Below are positions 51,951 to 60,602 of a DNA stretch of 64,000 nucleotides, one piece after another. Source of the DNA: an uncultured Fodinibius sp. (GTDB taxonomy: Bacteria > Bacteroidota > Rhodothermia > Balneolales > Balneolaceae); contig CAJXMW010000004.1 in assembly GCA_913056235.1 (NCBI GenBank), forward strand, positions 1 to 64,000, in the 5' to 3' direction. Position 1 is the first letter of the stretch, and every line of letters begins with the position of its first letter. The position numbers were made by a program, and so were the translations under genes. The notes beneath the pieces were generated by a model. It was not told the origin of the DNA. It saw only the letters and a list, made by a program, of their open reading frames with translations, and made no database searches.

Positions 51951-53372
51951 CTAGCTGATTAACTCCGCTGATGTGTCTTTTATGAAATTCCAGGCTTTAT
52001 CCACATGTCGTTTCTCCAGGTTTGTATTGCCGAGTACGATCCGAATCGTGTATTTCCCGTTTAATTTGGTGTGCGTCAGAAAGAGCTTACCACTTTCCTG
52101 TATTTGATTGAGTAGCTTTTCATTGAGCTCGTCCAGCTTCTTTTCATCTGAAATGTAATTGGGATGAAATCTGAAGCAGATGGTATTTAGCGGGACCGGA
52201 GCCAACAGCTCAAAATCCTTGTGTGCCTCAATTTCTTTTTTGAGATCTTGGGCCAGGGAAATGTGATGACGGATCTTTTCTTGTAATCCTTCCAAACCAA
52301 AGCTGCGCAGTACAAACCAGAGCTTGAGCGCCCGGAATCGTCGCCCCAATGGAATACCCCAATCACGGTAGTTTTTGACGCGTTGATCCTCGGGCGTTTT
52401 GAGGTACTCCGGCATGATTTCAAACGTGCGGACCAGCAGTGCCTCATCCTGTACGTAAAAAGCCGAGCAGTCGAAGTTGGTGAACATCCACTTGTGGGGA
52501 TTGAAGACAAACGAATCGGCATGTTCAATGCCTTCATTCATCCAGCGTTTTTCGGGCAACAGCAGGACGGTACCGGCATAGGCGGCATCCACATGGAGAA
52601 AGACATCATACTTTGAACAAATTTGGCCGATTTCTTTCAAGGGATCGATGGCCGTGGATCCGGTCGTACCAATGGTGGCAACCACTGCGGTAGGGGTATG
52701 TCCGTTTTCCAGATCTTCCCGGATGGCTTTTTCCAGTTCATCAGCTTGCATTGCAAAGTCCTCGTTAACAGGAATTTTTCGAAGATTTTGTCGCCCGAAG
52801 CCGGCAATTTTTACCCCTTTTTCGATAGAAGAGTGTGTTTCTGAAGAGCAGTAAACGGTGTGGCGCTGAGTACTGGTAAATCCTTCTTCATTGACCCCAA
52901 AGTCGGTAACTTGTTCCCGTGCCATCAACAGTGCGCAAAGGGTAGAGGTAGAGGCCGTATCTTCGATGACGCCGGTAAAGTTTTCGGGTAGACCAATGAG
53001 CTCGCGCAGCCACTCCATCATGCGTTCTTCGAGTTCGGTGGCCGCGGGCGAAGTCAACCAGCTCATGCACTGTGCGCCGAGTGTGGCGGTCAGCATTTCG
53101 GCCAGTACCGAAGGATAACTTTTATTGGCGGGGAAGTAACCCATAAAATAGGGACTTTCCCAGTGGGTCATCCCGGGCATGATAATCTCCTCGAAATCAT
53201 TGAACATATCCTCGAAGGACTCACTGTTTTCGGGCGCCGATTCGGGCAGTTGTTTGGAGATATCTCCGGGTTCTACATCTGGTTTAACCGGATAGTCCTC
53301 AACATCTTCAAAATAATCGGCCATCCAGTCTACGAGTTGGTGGGCCTGCTTGCGAAATTCGTCTGAATCCAT
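51951..53372 (-). CDS. PLP-dependent group II (aromatic-L-amino-acid type) decarboxylase
   Basis: A 473-residue PLP enzyme. The blocks TSTLCALLMARE (phosphate contact), VATIGTTGSTAIDP (loop), HVDAAYAGTVLLLPE (Asp to pyridine N) and FNPHKWMF (PLP Lys in HKW) are diagnostic of this group. It decarboxylates an aromatic amino acid such as Tyr, Trp or DOPA; substrate choice cannot be read directly. The Met at 53372 gives the normal N-terminus and lies 2 bp after the permease stop. It shares an operon with the NCS2 permease. Confidence 0.9.
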   Translation of the reverse strand: MDSDEFRKQAHQLVDWMADYFEDVEDYPVKPDVEPGDISKQLPESAPENSESFEDMFNDFEEIIMPGMTHWESPYFMGYFPANKSYPSVLAEMLTATLGAQCMSWLTSPAATELEERMMEWLRELIGLPENFTGVIEDTASTSTLCALLMAREQVTDFGVNEEGFTSTQRHTVYCSSETHSSIEKGVKIAGFGRQNLRKIPVNEDFAMQADELEKAIREDLENGHTPTAVVATIGTTGSTAIDPLKEIGQICSKYDVFLHVDAAYAGTVLLLPEKRWMNEGIEHADSFVFNPHKWMFTNFDCSAFYVQDEALLVRTFEIMPEYLKTPEDQRVKNYRDWGIPLGRRFRALKLWFVLRSFGLEGLQEKIRHHISLAQDLKKEIEAHKDFELLAPVPLNTICFRFHPNYISDEKKLDELNEKLLNQIQESGKLFLTHTKLNGKYTIRIVLGNTNLEKRHVDKAWNFIKDTSAELIS

Positions 53373-53374
53373 AG

Positions 53375-54667
53375 TTACATTGTTAAGATAAGATTGAGTG
53401 CTGATAACATCCCGATGCCCCACATTACCCACGAAATATCACCGTAGCGACCGACAGCCAGCTTGATTAGGATGAACGAGAGAAATCCAAATGTTAGCCC
53501 CATGCTGATGCTATAGGTCAGCGGTATTAAAACGATGGTGAGGAATGCGGGGACGAGATCATCAAATTCTGACAATTCAATATTCTTGAGATTCTTAAAC
53601 ATTAAAATGCCAACCACGATCAGCGCAGGGGCGGTGGCGTAGTTGGGAATCACACTAATGACGGGCGCAAAAAAGAGGGCTGTTCCAAAAAGCAGAGCTA
53701 CGATTACGGCGGTAAGTCCCGTGCGCCCGCCTTCTTCAATGCCTGAGGCCGATTCGATGTAGGTAGTCGTCGTGCTGGTTCCAAGTAGGGCCCCCACCGT
53801 AGTGGCAATAGCATCTGCTCCTAACATTTCGCTAATCTTGTTGATGGTGCCGTCATCTTCGACAAGATTGGCCTCGTAGGAACAGGCCACCATCGTACCC
53901 ACGGAATCGAACAGATCTACAAACATGAATGAGAATATTGCTCCGAGCAGTCCCCATTGTAGGGATTCCATGATATCCAACTCAAAAGCGATGGGAGTAA
54001 TAGAAGGTGGCATTGAGACGAGTGAATGGGGCAGGGTGATGTCGCCGAACAGAATCCCGAGGAGGGTCGTAAAGAGGATCCCAATAAGGATAGAGCCTTT
54101 CCAGTTGCGTACTTCTAAAACGAGGGTAATGACCAGCCCGATGAGTCCAAATATGACGGACGGACCAAAGGTACCCAGACTGACCAGCGTGGCGTCATTC
54201 TGGATGACCAAACCCATATTCTGGACGCCGATAAAAGTGATAAATAATCCGATGCCACCGGGAATGGCAATCCGCAGCGATTTGGGGATGCCGGAGACAA
54301 TCTTTTCACGGAAACCCAAACTGGCTAGCAGCAGAAAACAAATACCCGATATAAAAACGACGCCCAGAGCTGTTTGCCAACTTACCCCCTGACCAAGCAC
54401 GAGCGTATAGGTGAAAAACGCATTAAGTCCCATGCCCGGGGCCATGGCCAGCGGCACGTTGATCCAGAGTCCCATCAGCAGAGTGCCAAAAATAGCTGTG
54501 AGGGAGGTGACTGTAATTAGTGCCTCCTTGTTCATTCCAGCATCAGCCAGAATATTGGGATGCACCGCGATGATATACGACATTGTCAAGAAGGTTGTGA
54601 AGCCGGCGATAACCTCTTGGCGGATGCTGGTGTTGTGTCTGCTGAGTTTGAAAAATTGTTCGAGCAT
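53375..54667 (-). CDS. NCS2-family purine/xanthine permease, AzgA/PbuG-like
   Basis: A 430-residue inner-membrane transporter with about 13 helices. The opening motifs TTFLTMSYIIAVHPNIL, APGMGLNAFFTYT and the later VDLFDSVGTMVAC and GTSTTTTYIESASGIEEGGRTGLTA are diagnostic of the guanine/hypoxanthine/adenine branch. It starts an operon with the decarboxylase (2-bp gap). Confidence 0.9.
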   Translation of the reverse strand: MLEQFFKLSRHNTSIRQEVIAGFTTFLTMSYIIAVHPNILADAGMNKEALITVTSLTAIFGTLLMGLWINVPLAMAPGMGLNAFFTYTLVLGQGVSWQTALGVVFISGICFLLLASLGFREKIVSGIPKSLRIAIPGGIGLFITFIGVQNMGLVIQNDATLVSLGTFGPSVIFGLIGLVITLVLEVRNWKGSILIGILFTTLLGILFGDITLPHSLVSMPPSITPIAFELDIMESLQWGLLGAIFSFMFVDLFDSVGTMVACSYEANLVEDDGTINKISEMLGADAIATTVGALLGTSTTTTYIESASGIEEGGRTGLTAVIVALLFGTALFFAPVISVIPNYATAPALIVVGILMFKNLKNIELSEFDDLVPAFLTIVLIPLTYSISMGLTFGFLSFILIKLAVGRYGDISWVMWGIGMLSALNLILTM

Positions 54668-54766
54668 GAAAGTGGTTTACGGCAGAGACTTCTGGTATTT
54701 TTGAGTTCAGCTAAAAATGTATAATCTCATCATTAACAACAACGGTCTTGTTGGAATAGCAAAGTA

Positions 54767-55459
54767 ATGACACAAGAAATGTACAAAGACATTTCGCCGA
54801 AAGAGGCAGTAAAAGTCCAGGAAAAGTTGAGGACGGAGATTATAATTGAGCCACTTGTAGATGAAGTGAATACCGTCGCCGGTGCTGATATCTCGTTTGA
54901 TCTCGGTTCGGATACTATGTATGCTGCTATCATTGTGCTTGAGCTTTCCAATTTAGAGCCGGTGGCTCGATCATTGGTTACGGCGCCGATGTCGTTTCCT
55001 TATATCCCAGGCCTGCTGGCTTTTCGGGAGATGCCGGTGTTGCTTAAGGCATGGAATCAGCTGCAGGTACAACCGGATGTGTTAATTTTGGATGGGCACG
55101 GGTTGGCGCATCCCCGCAGGATGGGCATTGCAACGCATTTTGGGATTGAAGTTGATCATCCGACCATAGGTTGCGCGAAGAATATTTTGACCGGGTCGCA
55201 TGATGAGCTAAGCATTGAAAAAGGGGCTACAGCCAATCTTATCGATGAGGATGGAAAAGTGGGATTTGCTCTGCGAAGCCGGACGAAAGTGAATCCTATT
55301 TACATTTCACCAGGACACAAGCTCTCGTCTGAGGATTCGTATGAGATCATCATGCAGGTGCTTACCAAATATAAGCTGCCCCGTACAACAAGGTTGGCTC
55401 ACCTCTGGGCAAATAAGCTGCGAAAGGGGGAGGTAGAAGAAGGATATTTCGAGTACTAA
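54767..55459 (+). CDS. nfi: Endonuclease V
   Basis: A 230-residue DNA repair nuclease that nicks near deoxyinosine. The metal site includes D41 (AGADIS), E88 (LLAFREMP) and D109 (ILDGHGLAHPRRMGIATHFG). The block FPYIPGLLAFRE is a family signature. Length and order are normal. It is followed by the REP hairpins and the RAYT gene. Confidence 0.92.
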   Translation: MTQEMYKDISPKEAVKVQEKLRTEIIIEPLVDEVNTVAGADISFDLGSDTMYAAIIVLELSNLEPVARSLVTAPMSFPYIPGLLAFREMPVLLKAWNQLQVQPDVLILDGHGLAHPRRMGIATHFGIEVDHPTIGCAKNILTGSHDELSIEKGATANLIDEDGKVGFALRSRTKVNPIYISPGHKLSSEDSYEIIMQVLTKYKLPRTTRLAHLWANKLRKGEVEEGYFEY

Positions 55460-55465
55460 GTAAGT

Positions 55466-55496
55466 GATGGAGTCCACCTCACAGGTGGCCTCCATC
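55466..55496. repeat. REP hairpin 1 upstream of the RAYT gene
   Basis: GATGGAGTCCACCT (55466-55479), loop CAC, AGGTGGCCTCCATC (55483-55496). Thirteen of 14 pairs match. The left arm is identical to that of the hairpin downstream of the transposase at 56160. Confidence 0.8.
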
Positions 55497-55515
55497 TTAA
55501 GAGCGGCGAATGTTA

Positions 55516-55547
55516 AGGTGCAGCCCACTTACAAGTGGACCGCACCT
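55516..55547. repeat. REP hairpin 2 upstream of the RAYT gene
   Basis: AGGTGCAGCCCACTT (55516-55530) and AAGTGGACCGCACCT (55533-55547) form a 15-bp stem with two mismatches and a 2-nt loop. It is 19 bp from hairpin 1, so the two form a REPIN-like pair. Confidence 0.75.
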
Positions 55548-55607
55548 CGAGTAAAAAAAATATGTAAGGTTTTCTTATCAAATGGATCTTACTTCTAAAA
55601 CTATGTT

Positions 55608-56150
55608 ATGGACCTAGAAGTAGATAACTATTATCACTTATATAACCGCTCTAATAGTCGGGAACTTCTGTTCAAAAATCAGGACAACTACTTATATTTC
55701 TTAAGGAAGTTTAGAAATCGATTTGATGGATTACTAAAGGTATTTGCGTACTGTTTAATGCCCACTCATTTTCATTTTTTGATTAGAGTTGAAACTCAAA
55801 AAACGGACGTACTAAAAGAACAGATTGGTATACAACTAAGCTCCTATACCAAGGCGATCAATAATGCTTTTGATAGAAATGGCAGTCTATTTCAGCAGCA
55901 TACTAAAGCCAAGTTAGTTACCGGAAATTCTCAACTGGTTAACTTGATAACTTATATTCACCAAAATCCTGTTAGAGCTGGGGTGGTCGATAAGTTGACT
56001 GCTTGGCCATACTCAAGCTATCTCGATCTGGCAGGTTACCGTGCTGGTAGTTTGGTTGATAGAACGCATATAGAGCAAATTTTTGGTTCAAAGGAAGAAT
56101 TTATCGCCTTTTCTGAAAGGACTACTTTTTCATCATCATTTATTGAGTAA
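55608..56150 (+). CDS. REP-associated tyrosine transposase (RAYT, IS200/IS605-like)
   Basis: A 180-residue Y1-type HUH nuclease. The N-terminal YYHLYNRSNSRELLFKNQDNYLYFLRKF is the usual opening of TnpA-REP proteins; the HUH pair is HFH in MPTHFHFLIRV; the nucleophile is the Tyr of LSSYTKAINN; GSLFQQHTKAK and ITYIHQNPVRAGVVDKLTAWPYSSY complete the domain. Such proteins act on REP hairpins on single strands and are single-copy, domesticated genes. Hairpins of matching sequence lie on both sides (55466-55547 and 56160-56190). There are no terminal inverted repeats or second ORF of an insertion sequence. Confidence 0.9.
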   Translation: MDLEVDNYYHLYNRSNSRELLFKNQDNYLYFLRKFRNRFDGLLKVFAYCLMPTHFHFLIRVETQKTDVLKEQIGIQLSSYTKAINNAFDRNGSLFQQHTKAKLVTGNSQLVNLITYIHQNPVRAGVVDKLTAWPYSSYLDLAGYRAGSLVDRTHIEQIFGSKEEFIAFSERTTFSSSFIE

Positions 56151-56159
56151 TTAAAACGC

Positions 56160-56190
56160 GATGGAGTCCACCTTCGAGGTGACTTTCATC
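56160..56190. repeat. REP hairpin downstream of the RAYT gene
   Basis: GATGGAGTCCACCT (56160-56173), loop TCG, AGGTGACTTTCATC (56177-56190). The inner stem is CACCT-TCG-AGGTG. The first 14 bases repeat the left arm of the hairpin at 55466 exactly. Confidence 0.8.
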
Positions 56191-56234
56191 TCATAGTCTG
56201 AACTTAGAATCCTCTTCGAAGGTATGAGCTAAAC

Positions 56235-57662
56235 TCACTTTGGAGTGCGAAACTCTTTTTTCAATGCTGACTCTGCCGCATGATAACCACACATCCCGTG
56301 CACGCCCCCGCCGGGCGGTGTTGAAGAGGAGCAAATGTACATATTGCTGTCGGGAATGTGATAAGGATCAAACAGTCCTGCCGGACGCGTAAACAGCTGA
56401 GTAATATCAGCACGTCCACCGTTGATATCCCCACCAATATAATTGGAATTGTAAGTTTGCATGGCCTTCGTATTCATCGCATGCTGATCGATGATGCAAT
56501 CACGGAACCCCGGCGCAAATCGCTCAATCTGGTTGACGATAGGCTCGGTCATATCCTTGGTAGAACCATTGGGAACGTGGCAATACGCCCAGCCGGTATG
56601 TTTGCCGGAAGGCGCTCGGCTTTCATCGGCCAGACTTTGTTGAGCAACCAGCACATAAGGTTTTTCGGGATGTCTACCGTTAGCTGTTTGTTTTTCGGCT
56701 GTAGCAATTTCTTCGAAGGTCCCACCGAGGTGCACTGTACCGGCTTTTGGGCACAGATCATCTTTCCAGGGGATGGGATCGCTTAAGGCAAAATCGAGCT
56801 TAAACACGCCGCTGCCATATTCAAAATCACGTAACTTTTTTTGGCATCCAGATGATAGTCTGTTGCCGGCAATATTCAGGATTTGCTGAGGAGTATTATT
56901 AAAGAAAATAGCCGATGATTTTGGCAGTTCATCGAGAGATGTGATTTCGGCGTTCGTTTCAATTTCGCCGCCCAGCGACTGAAAATACTTGGCCATGGCT
57001 TTGGTAATCTGATGTGATCCGCCTTTGGGATAGGGCCAGCCGACGGTGTGCGCGGAGATGCCGAGCACCAATCCGATGGCTGCGGTTGCTGTTTCGTCAA
57101 AAGGCATGATTCCGTGGGCTGCCAGTCCCGCAAAAGTAGCTCGAGCCCGGCTGGTTTCGAAACGCCTGGCAAAACCTTCAGCCGATCGCAGAGCATTTAG
57201 CCCAAAGCGCGCCATCAAAAAAGGATGGTTGGGCAGCAGCGAGAAAGGCGCCAGGATATCAGGAAGTAAATCATTCCATTTATTTAGAAATGGATCCACA
57301 AGCTTACGGTAAGTAGCTCCATCATTTTCGAATCGGGCAACGGTCTCATCCAGCGAACGAAACAAAACGCCGGCCGGTTGGTCGTCGAGCGGATGGGCTA
57401 CGGGCACTTTGGGTTGGATCCACTCGAGACCGTACTCTTCAAGTGGTAGTGTCTTTAAAAAGGGAGAGGCCTTGGCCAGCGGATGAATGGCTGAGCAGAT
57501 ATCGTGATGGAAGCCAGGCTGGGTAAGTTCTTTGGTGCGTGTACCGCCCCCAACAGTGTCGCCTTTCTCAAATACTTTTACTGATAATCCTTTCTGGGCC
57601 AGGCGAATGGCAGCTGCCAATCCATTGGGTCCAGAACCGATGATTGTAGCGTCATATGTCAT
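56235..57662 (-). CDS. FAD-dependent oxidoreductase, phytoene desaturase superfamily (PYROXD2-like)
   Basis: A 475-residue flavoprotein of COG1233. The FAD motif is IIGSGPNGLAAAIRLAQKGLSVKVFEKGDTVGGGTRT; the C-terminal block SSSTPPGGGVHGMCGYHAAESAL closes the FAD domain. These features fit the CrtI/CrtN/carotenoid-isomerase superfamily but are closest to PYROXD2-like proteins, whose substrates are unknown. It is not adjacent to carotenoid genes. Its stop is 44 bp from the RAYT hairpin. Confidence 0.85.
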   Translation of the reverse strand: MTYDATIIGSGPNGLAAAIRLAQKGLSVKVFEKGDTVGGGTRTKELTQPGFHHDICSAIHPLAKASPFLKTLPLEEYGLEWIQPKVPVAHPLDDQPAGVLFRSLDETVARFENDGATYRKLVDPFLNKWNDLLPDILAPFSLLPNHPFLMARFGLNALRSAEGFARRFETSRARATFAGLAAHGIMPFDETATAAIGLVLGISAHTVGWPYPKGGSHQITKAMAKYFQSLGGEIETNAEITSLDELPKSSAIFFNNTPQQILNIAGNRLSSGCQKKLRDFEYGSGVFKLDFALSDPIPWKDDLCPKAGTVHLGGTFEEIATAEKQTANGRHPEKPYVLVAQQSLADESRAPSGKHTGWAYCHVPNGSTKDMTEPIVNQIERFAPGFRDCIIDQHAMNTKAMQTYNSNYIGGDINGGRADITQLFTRPAGLFDPYHIPDSNMYICSSSTPPGGGVHGMCGYHAAESALKKEFRTPK

Positions 57663-58172
57663 GTAGCACGGATCTCTTTTAGATAAAACTAGAAGACCTA
57701 TTGAAGTGTCTTACATTTATTTCACTGTCCTAATGGTAACAGATTTCTATGCAAATATATACAGTTACTTATGCGACAGGAAATAAGTTGGATTTTTGAC
57801 AGGGGTTGCGCCTAGTTCACTATTACGTAATTGCGTGAGGCTAACTATTGCACCATATATTATGCTATAGTAGAAAAAATCACAGTGTTTATAAAAATTA
57901 TTGAGGATAGTTGGTATATGCGGTAGGGCTGGAACTTGGTCTCGGGAATTGTGGCGACTTATCCATACCAGTTGCATCAATGTGAAAGAGTTGAAGGGAA
58001 ATACTATATTGGCTGAGTATGATATGGGGATCTTATTACACTTAAAAGTACTTGTGCCATCGTGATAAAATTGATGCCTTGGCATTTATCCAGTGGAATG
58101 CATTTTATCTGCTTGCGGGCCGATCTATTCAAGCAGGTTTAAATAATCACCTTAATCAAATAGCCTTTTTTT
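57663..58172. other. 510-bp gap without a recognised gene
   Basis: The stretch is AT-rich. I see one small palindrome (ATTACGTAAT, 57824-57833) and no convincing coding frame, RNA gene or repeat. Promoters for both divergent flanking genes must lie here, but no clear motif stands out. Confidence 0.5.
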
Positions 58173-58940
58173 ATGATTCCTTTGAAAAAGATAACATGGA
58201 TCATTTCCGTATTGCTCGTGGCGGGATTGCTGGCAGGTGGATGCTCGAGTCCTTCTGGCAGTGATGACGGTGACGGGAGTGGTAGTGGTGATAGTGACGG
58301 AAATGAGCCTGTAATGGTGGACTTGTCCGCCGCGGCCAGCCCCTCGGAGGGCGGAAGCGTTGATCCTGAGAATGAAACCTACGAAGAAGGAGAACAGGTA
58401 GAGGTAACGGCCACTGCGGCCGATGGCTGGTCCTTTACCGGCTGGAGCGGAGATGAGAGTTCTGATGAAAATCCGTTGACATTTACCATTAACGAGGATA
58501 CGGAACTCACTGCTAATTTTGAGGAAAATGCCAGGGCTTACAGCCAGCAAGTTGAGGTCAGTGACGGGCAAAATGATGAGACGGTCACCTTTGGCATGGA
58601 CGAGAATGCTACAAGCGGTTATGATGAGCAGATTGATGATGAAGCGCCGCCGGCTCCCCCCGCGGGATCTTTCTACGCAAACTTTGTGATAGATGGATAC
58701 AACCTCTACGCTGATTATCGACCGGTTCAAACATCCCGGACGGTGTGGGAGTTGAACTTTGGAAGGAGTTCGGAGAATACCATCACGCTGAGTTGGGACC
58801 TCAGTAATACGGATTATCACGGCAGTCTTATGCTGGTGGACGATCCGGATAATCCATCAGTGGAAATCGATATGAGTTCGGAATCATCCTACGAGGTAAC
58901 AGATGATTCTGTAGAAGCACTTTATATCGTGCAAGAGTAG
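58173..58940 (+). CDS. Lipoprotein with an InlB-type B repeat
   Basis: A 255-residue exported protein. The signal peptide ends at the lipobox LLAGGC; an acidic Gly/Ser/Asp linker follows (about 25-45). Residues about 52-110 form one B-repeat-like domain (GGSVDPENETYEEGEQVEVTATAADGWSFTGWSGDE...FTINEDTELTANF). The rest is a beta-rich domain with no recognised family, ending EALYIVQE. It is probably anchored in the outer membrane and exposed. Its composition is markedly acidic. Confidence 0.82.
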   Translation: MIPLKKITWIISVLLVAGLLAGGCSSPSGSDDGDGSGSGDSDGNEPVMVDLSAAASPSEGGSVDPENETYEEGEQVEVTATAADGWSFTGWSGDESSDENPLTFTINEDTELTANFEENARAYSQQVEVSDGQNDETVTFGMDENATSGYDEQIDDEAPPAPPAGSFYANFVIDGYNLYADYRPVQTSRTVWELNFGRSSENTITLSWDLSNTDYHGSLMLVDDPDNPSVEIDMSSESSYEVTDDSVEALYIVQE

Positions 58941-58960
58941 TATAGCATACGCTAATTCTT

Positions 58961-58999
58961 AAACCCTTGCAGGGCAACTTGTCAGGGTTTTACTTTTTA
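58961..58999 (+). terminator. Probable terminator after the InlB-repeat lipoprotein
   Basis: AAACCCT (58961-58967) pairs with AGGGTTT (58984-58990), with a 16-nt loop, and is followed by TACTTTTTA. It begins 20 bp past the lipoprotein stop. Confidence 0.5.
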
Positions 59000-59046
59000 T
59001 GACCGGGAGTAATAGAGCGGAGCTTTGGTTCAGAAATACCTGCTGT

Positions 59047-59067
59047 AGTTGTGATATTCTCACAGCT
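59047..59067. promoter_or_regulatory. CRP-like dyad upstream of mgtE
   Basis: AGTTGTGA-TATTC-TCACAGCT: arms of eight bases with one mismatch and a 5-nt centre. The inner TGTGA/TCACA halves resemble a CRP/FNR half-site pair, though the spacer is one base short of the CRP consensus. It is 124 bp upstream of the mgtE start. Confidence 0.3.
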
Positions 59068-59190
59068 ATTCTTACATTCCCAACGATATCGTTCGGAGTT
59101 GAGTCGCGGCAAATAAGCCATCTTTTTCCGACTTTTTGTGACTACGTGGTTCAATTCTGACAATAGTCAACTGCCCACAAGCTTGTAATT

Positions 59191-60573
59191 ATGATTGTTG
59201 ATCTGCTAAAACCTGAATTTGATGAGTTGATCGAGGAGAAAGATTGGGTGGCGCTCAAAGATATCCTCAACGATGTACCGGCCGTGGATGTGGCCGAGCT
59301 TCTCGAAGAGCTGGAAAACGATGTGGCGATCGTGATATTCCGGCTACTAAAAAAACAGAAAGCGGCTGATGTGTTTACCTACCTGAGTTCAGGCAAGGGA
59401 ATGGAGTTGTTGGATATGTTCTCAGCTCAGCAGCTCAGTGAAGTGATGTCGAACCTTGAACCCGATGAGCGCGTCTCGTTGATGGAGGAGCTGCCCGGCC
59501 ACCTCACCCAGCGCGTGATGAATTCATTGAGCCAGGAAGATCGGAAACAGTCGCAGAAGCTGCTCGGATATCCCGAGGAGAGCGTTGGGCGATTGATGAC
59601 CCCTCGCTATGTGAAGGTCAAAAAGGACTGGAGCATTCAGAAGGCAATGGAACACATCCGCAAGTTTGGACACAGCGCCGAGACGGTCAACGTGATTTAT
59701 GTGGTGGATGCCGACGAGCACTTGATAGACGATCTGCGGCTGAATCAGCTTATACTAGCCGATCTGGAGGCACCGATATCCTCGTTAATGGATGAAAGCT
59801 TTGAGGCACTGAGTGCATTTGAAGACCAGGAGGATGCGGTAAAAATGCTCAGTAAGTACGATCGTGTGGCGATGCCGGTGGTTGATTCTGACGGCATTCT
59901 GGTGGGGATTGTGACAGTGGATGACGTTATTGATGTGGCCGAGGAGGAGACCACCGAGGACATGCAGCTGATGGCCGGTATGGACGCGTTGGATGACTAC
60001 TATTCGCAGACTTCCATTTTTGAGATGGTCAAAAAACGAATTGGCTGGCTGGCTTTTCTGTTTGTTGGTCAACTTTTTACGACCACGGCCATGGGCGCAT
60101 ACGAAAGCGTGATTGCCAACGCGGTATTTCTGTCGCTGTTTATCCCCATGATTATCTCTAGTGGTGGTAACTCTGGGTCGCAAGCGGCTACGCTGATTAT
60201 TCGCGCGCTTTCGACGGATGATATTGACATGAATGAGTGGACAAAAGTATTATGGCGTGAGTTGCTGTCCGGGTTAATGCTGGGCGGCATCATGGCGATT
60301 ATAGGCTTTGTGGTAATTTTAGGATGGGGCTATCTGATGAGTGATGCATTAACACAGGAATTAGTTCTCAGTTCCATGGTAGTAGGACTCAGTCTCATCG
60401 GCGTGGTACTGTGGGGGAATCTCAGCGGTTCGATGCTGCCTTTTGTACTTTCAAAAATGGGACTCGATCCGGCGGTAACGTCTGCCCCTTTTGTTTCAAC
60501 GCTTAGTGATGTTACCGGAATTATAATTTATTTTTCTATCGCAATTGCCTTACTTGAAGGCGTCGTGCTATAA
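59191..60573 (+). CDS. mgtE: Magnesium transporter MgtE
   Basis: A 460-residue Mg2+ channel/transporter. The N domain (about 1-130; many acidic helical repeats) and a two-CBS Bateman module (about 135-260) form the cytosolic Mg-sensing part. Five transmembrane helices follow (about 285-455), with the pore-loop motif SSGGNSGSQAATLIIRAL. All family domains are present. It gates according to internal Mg2+. The 250 bp upstream carry no recognised riboswitch. Confidence 0.94.
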   Translation: MIVDLLKPEFDELIEEKDWVALKDILNDVPAVDVAELLEELENDVAIVIFRLLKKQKAADVFTYLSSGKGMELLDMFSAQQLSEVMSNLEPDERVSLMEELPGHLTQRVMNSLSQEDRKQSQKLLGYPEESVGRLMTPRYVKVKKDWSIQKAMEHIRKFGHSAETVNVIYVVDADEHLIDDLRLNQLILADLEAPISSLMDESFEALSAFEDQEDAVKMLSKYDRVAMPVVDSDGILVGIVTVDDVIDVAEEETTEDMQLMAGMDALDDYYSQTSIFEMVKKRIGWLAFLFVGQLFTTTAMGAYESVIANAVFLSLFIPMIISSGGNSGSQAATLIIRALSTDDIDMNEWTKVLWRELLSGLMLGGIMAIIGFVVILGWGYLMSDALTQELVLSSMVVGLSLIGVVLWGNLSGSMLPFVLSKMGLDPAVTSAPFVSTLSDVTGIIIYFSIAIALLEGVVL

Positions 60574-60602
60574 TTAAAACAAAACAGCAAGAGTGGAGAC
60601 TC

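Noticed and set aside
55608-56150. Complete insertion sequence
   Set aside because: No terminal inverted repeats, no TnpB partner and no second copy are present; the gene and hairpins fit a RAYT instead.
57765-58085. A 106-residue minus-strand frame in the 510-bp gap
   Set aside because: Its composition is unlike a folded protein, it matches no family, and it ends close to a divergent gene; it looks like a chance frame in AT-rich DNA.
59191-59191. M-box magnesium riboswitch upstream of mgtE
   Set aside because: No conserved M-box core could be recognised by eye in the 250-bp leader.
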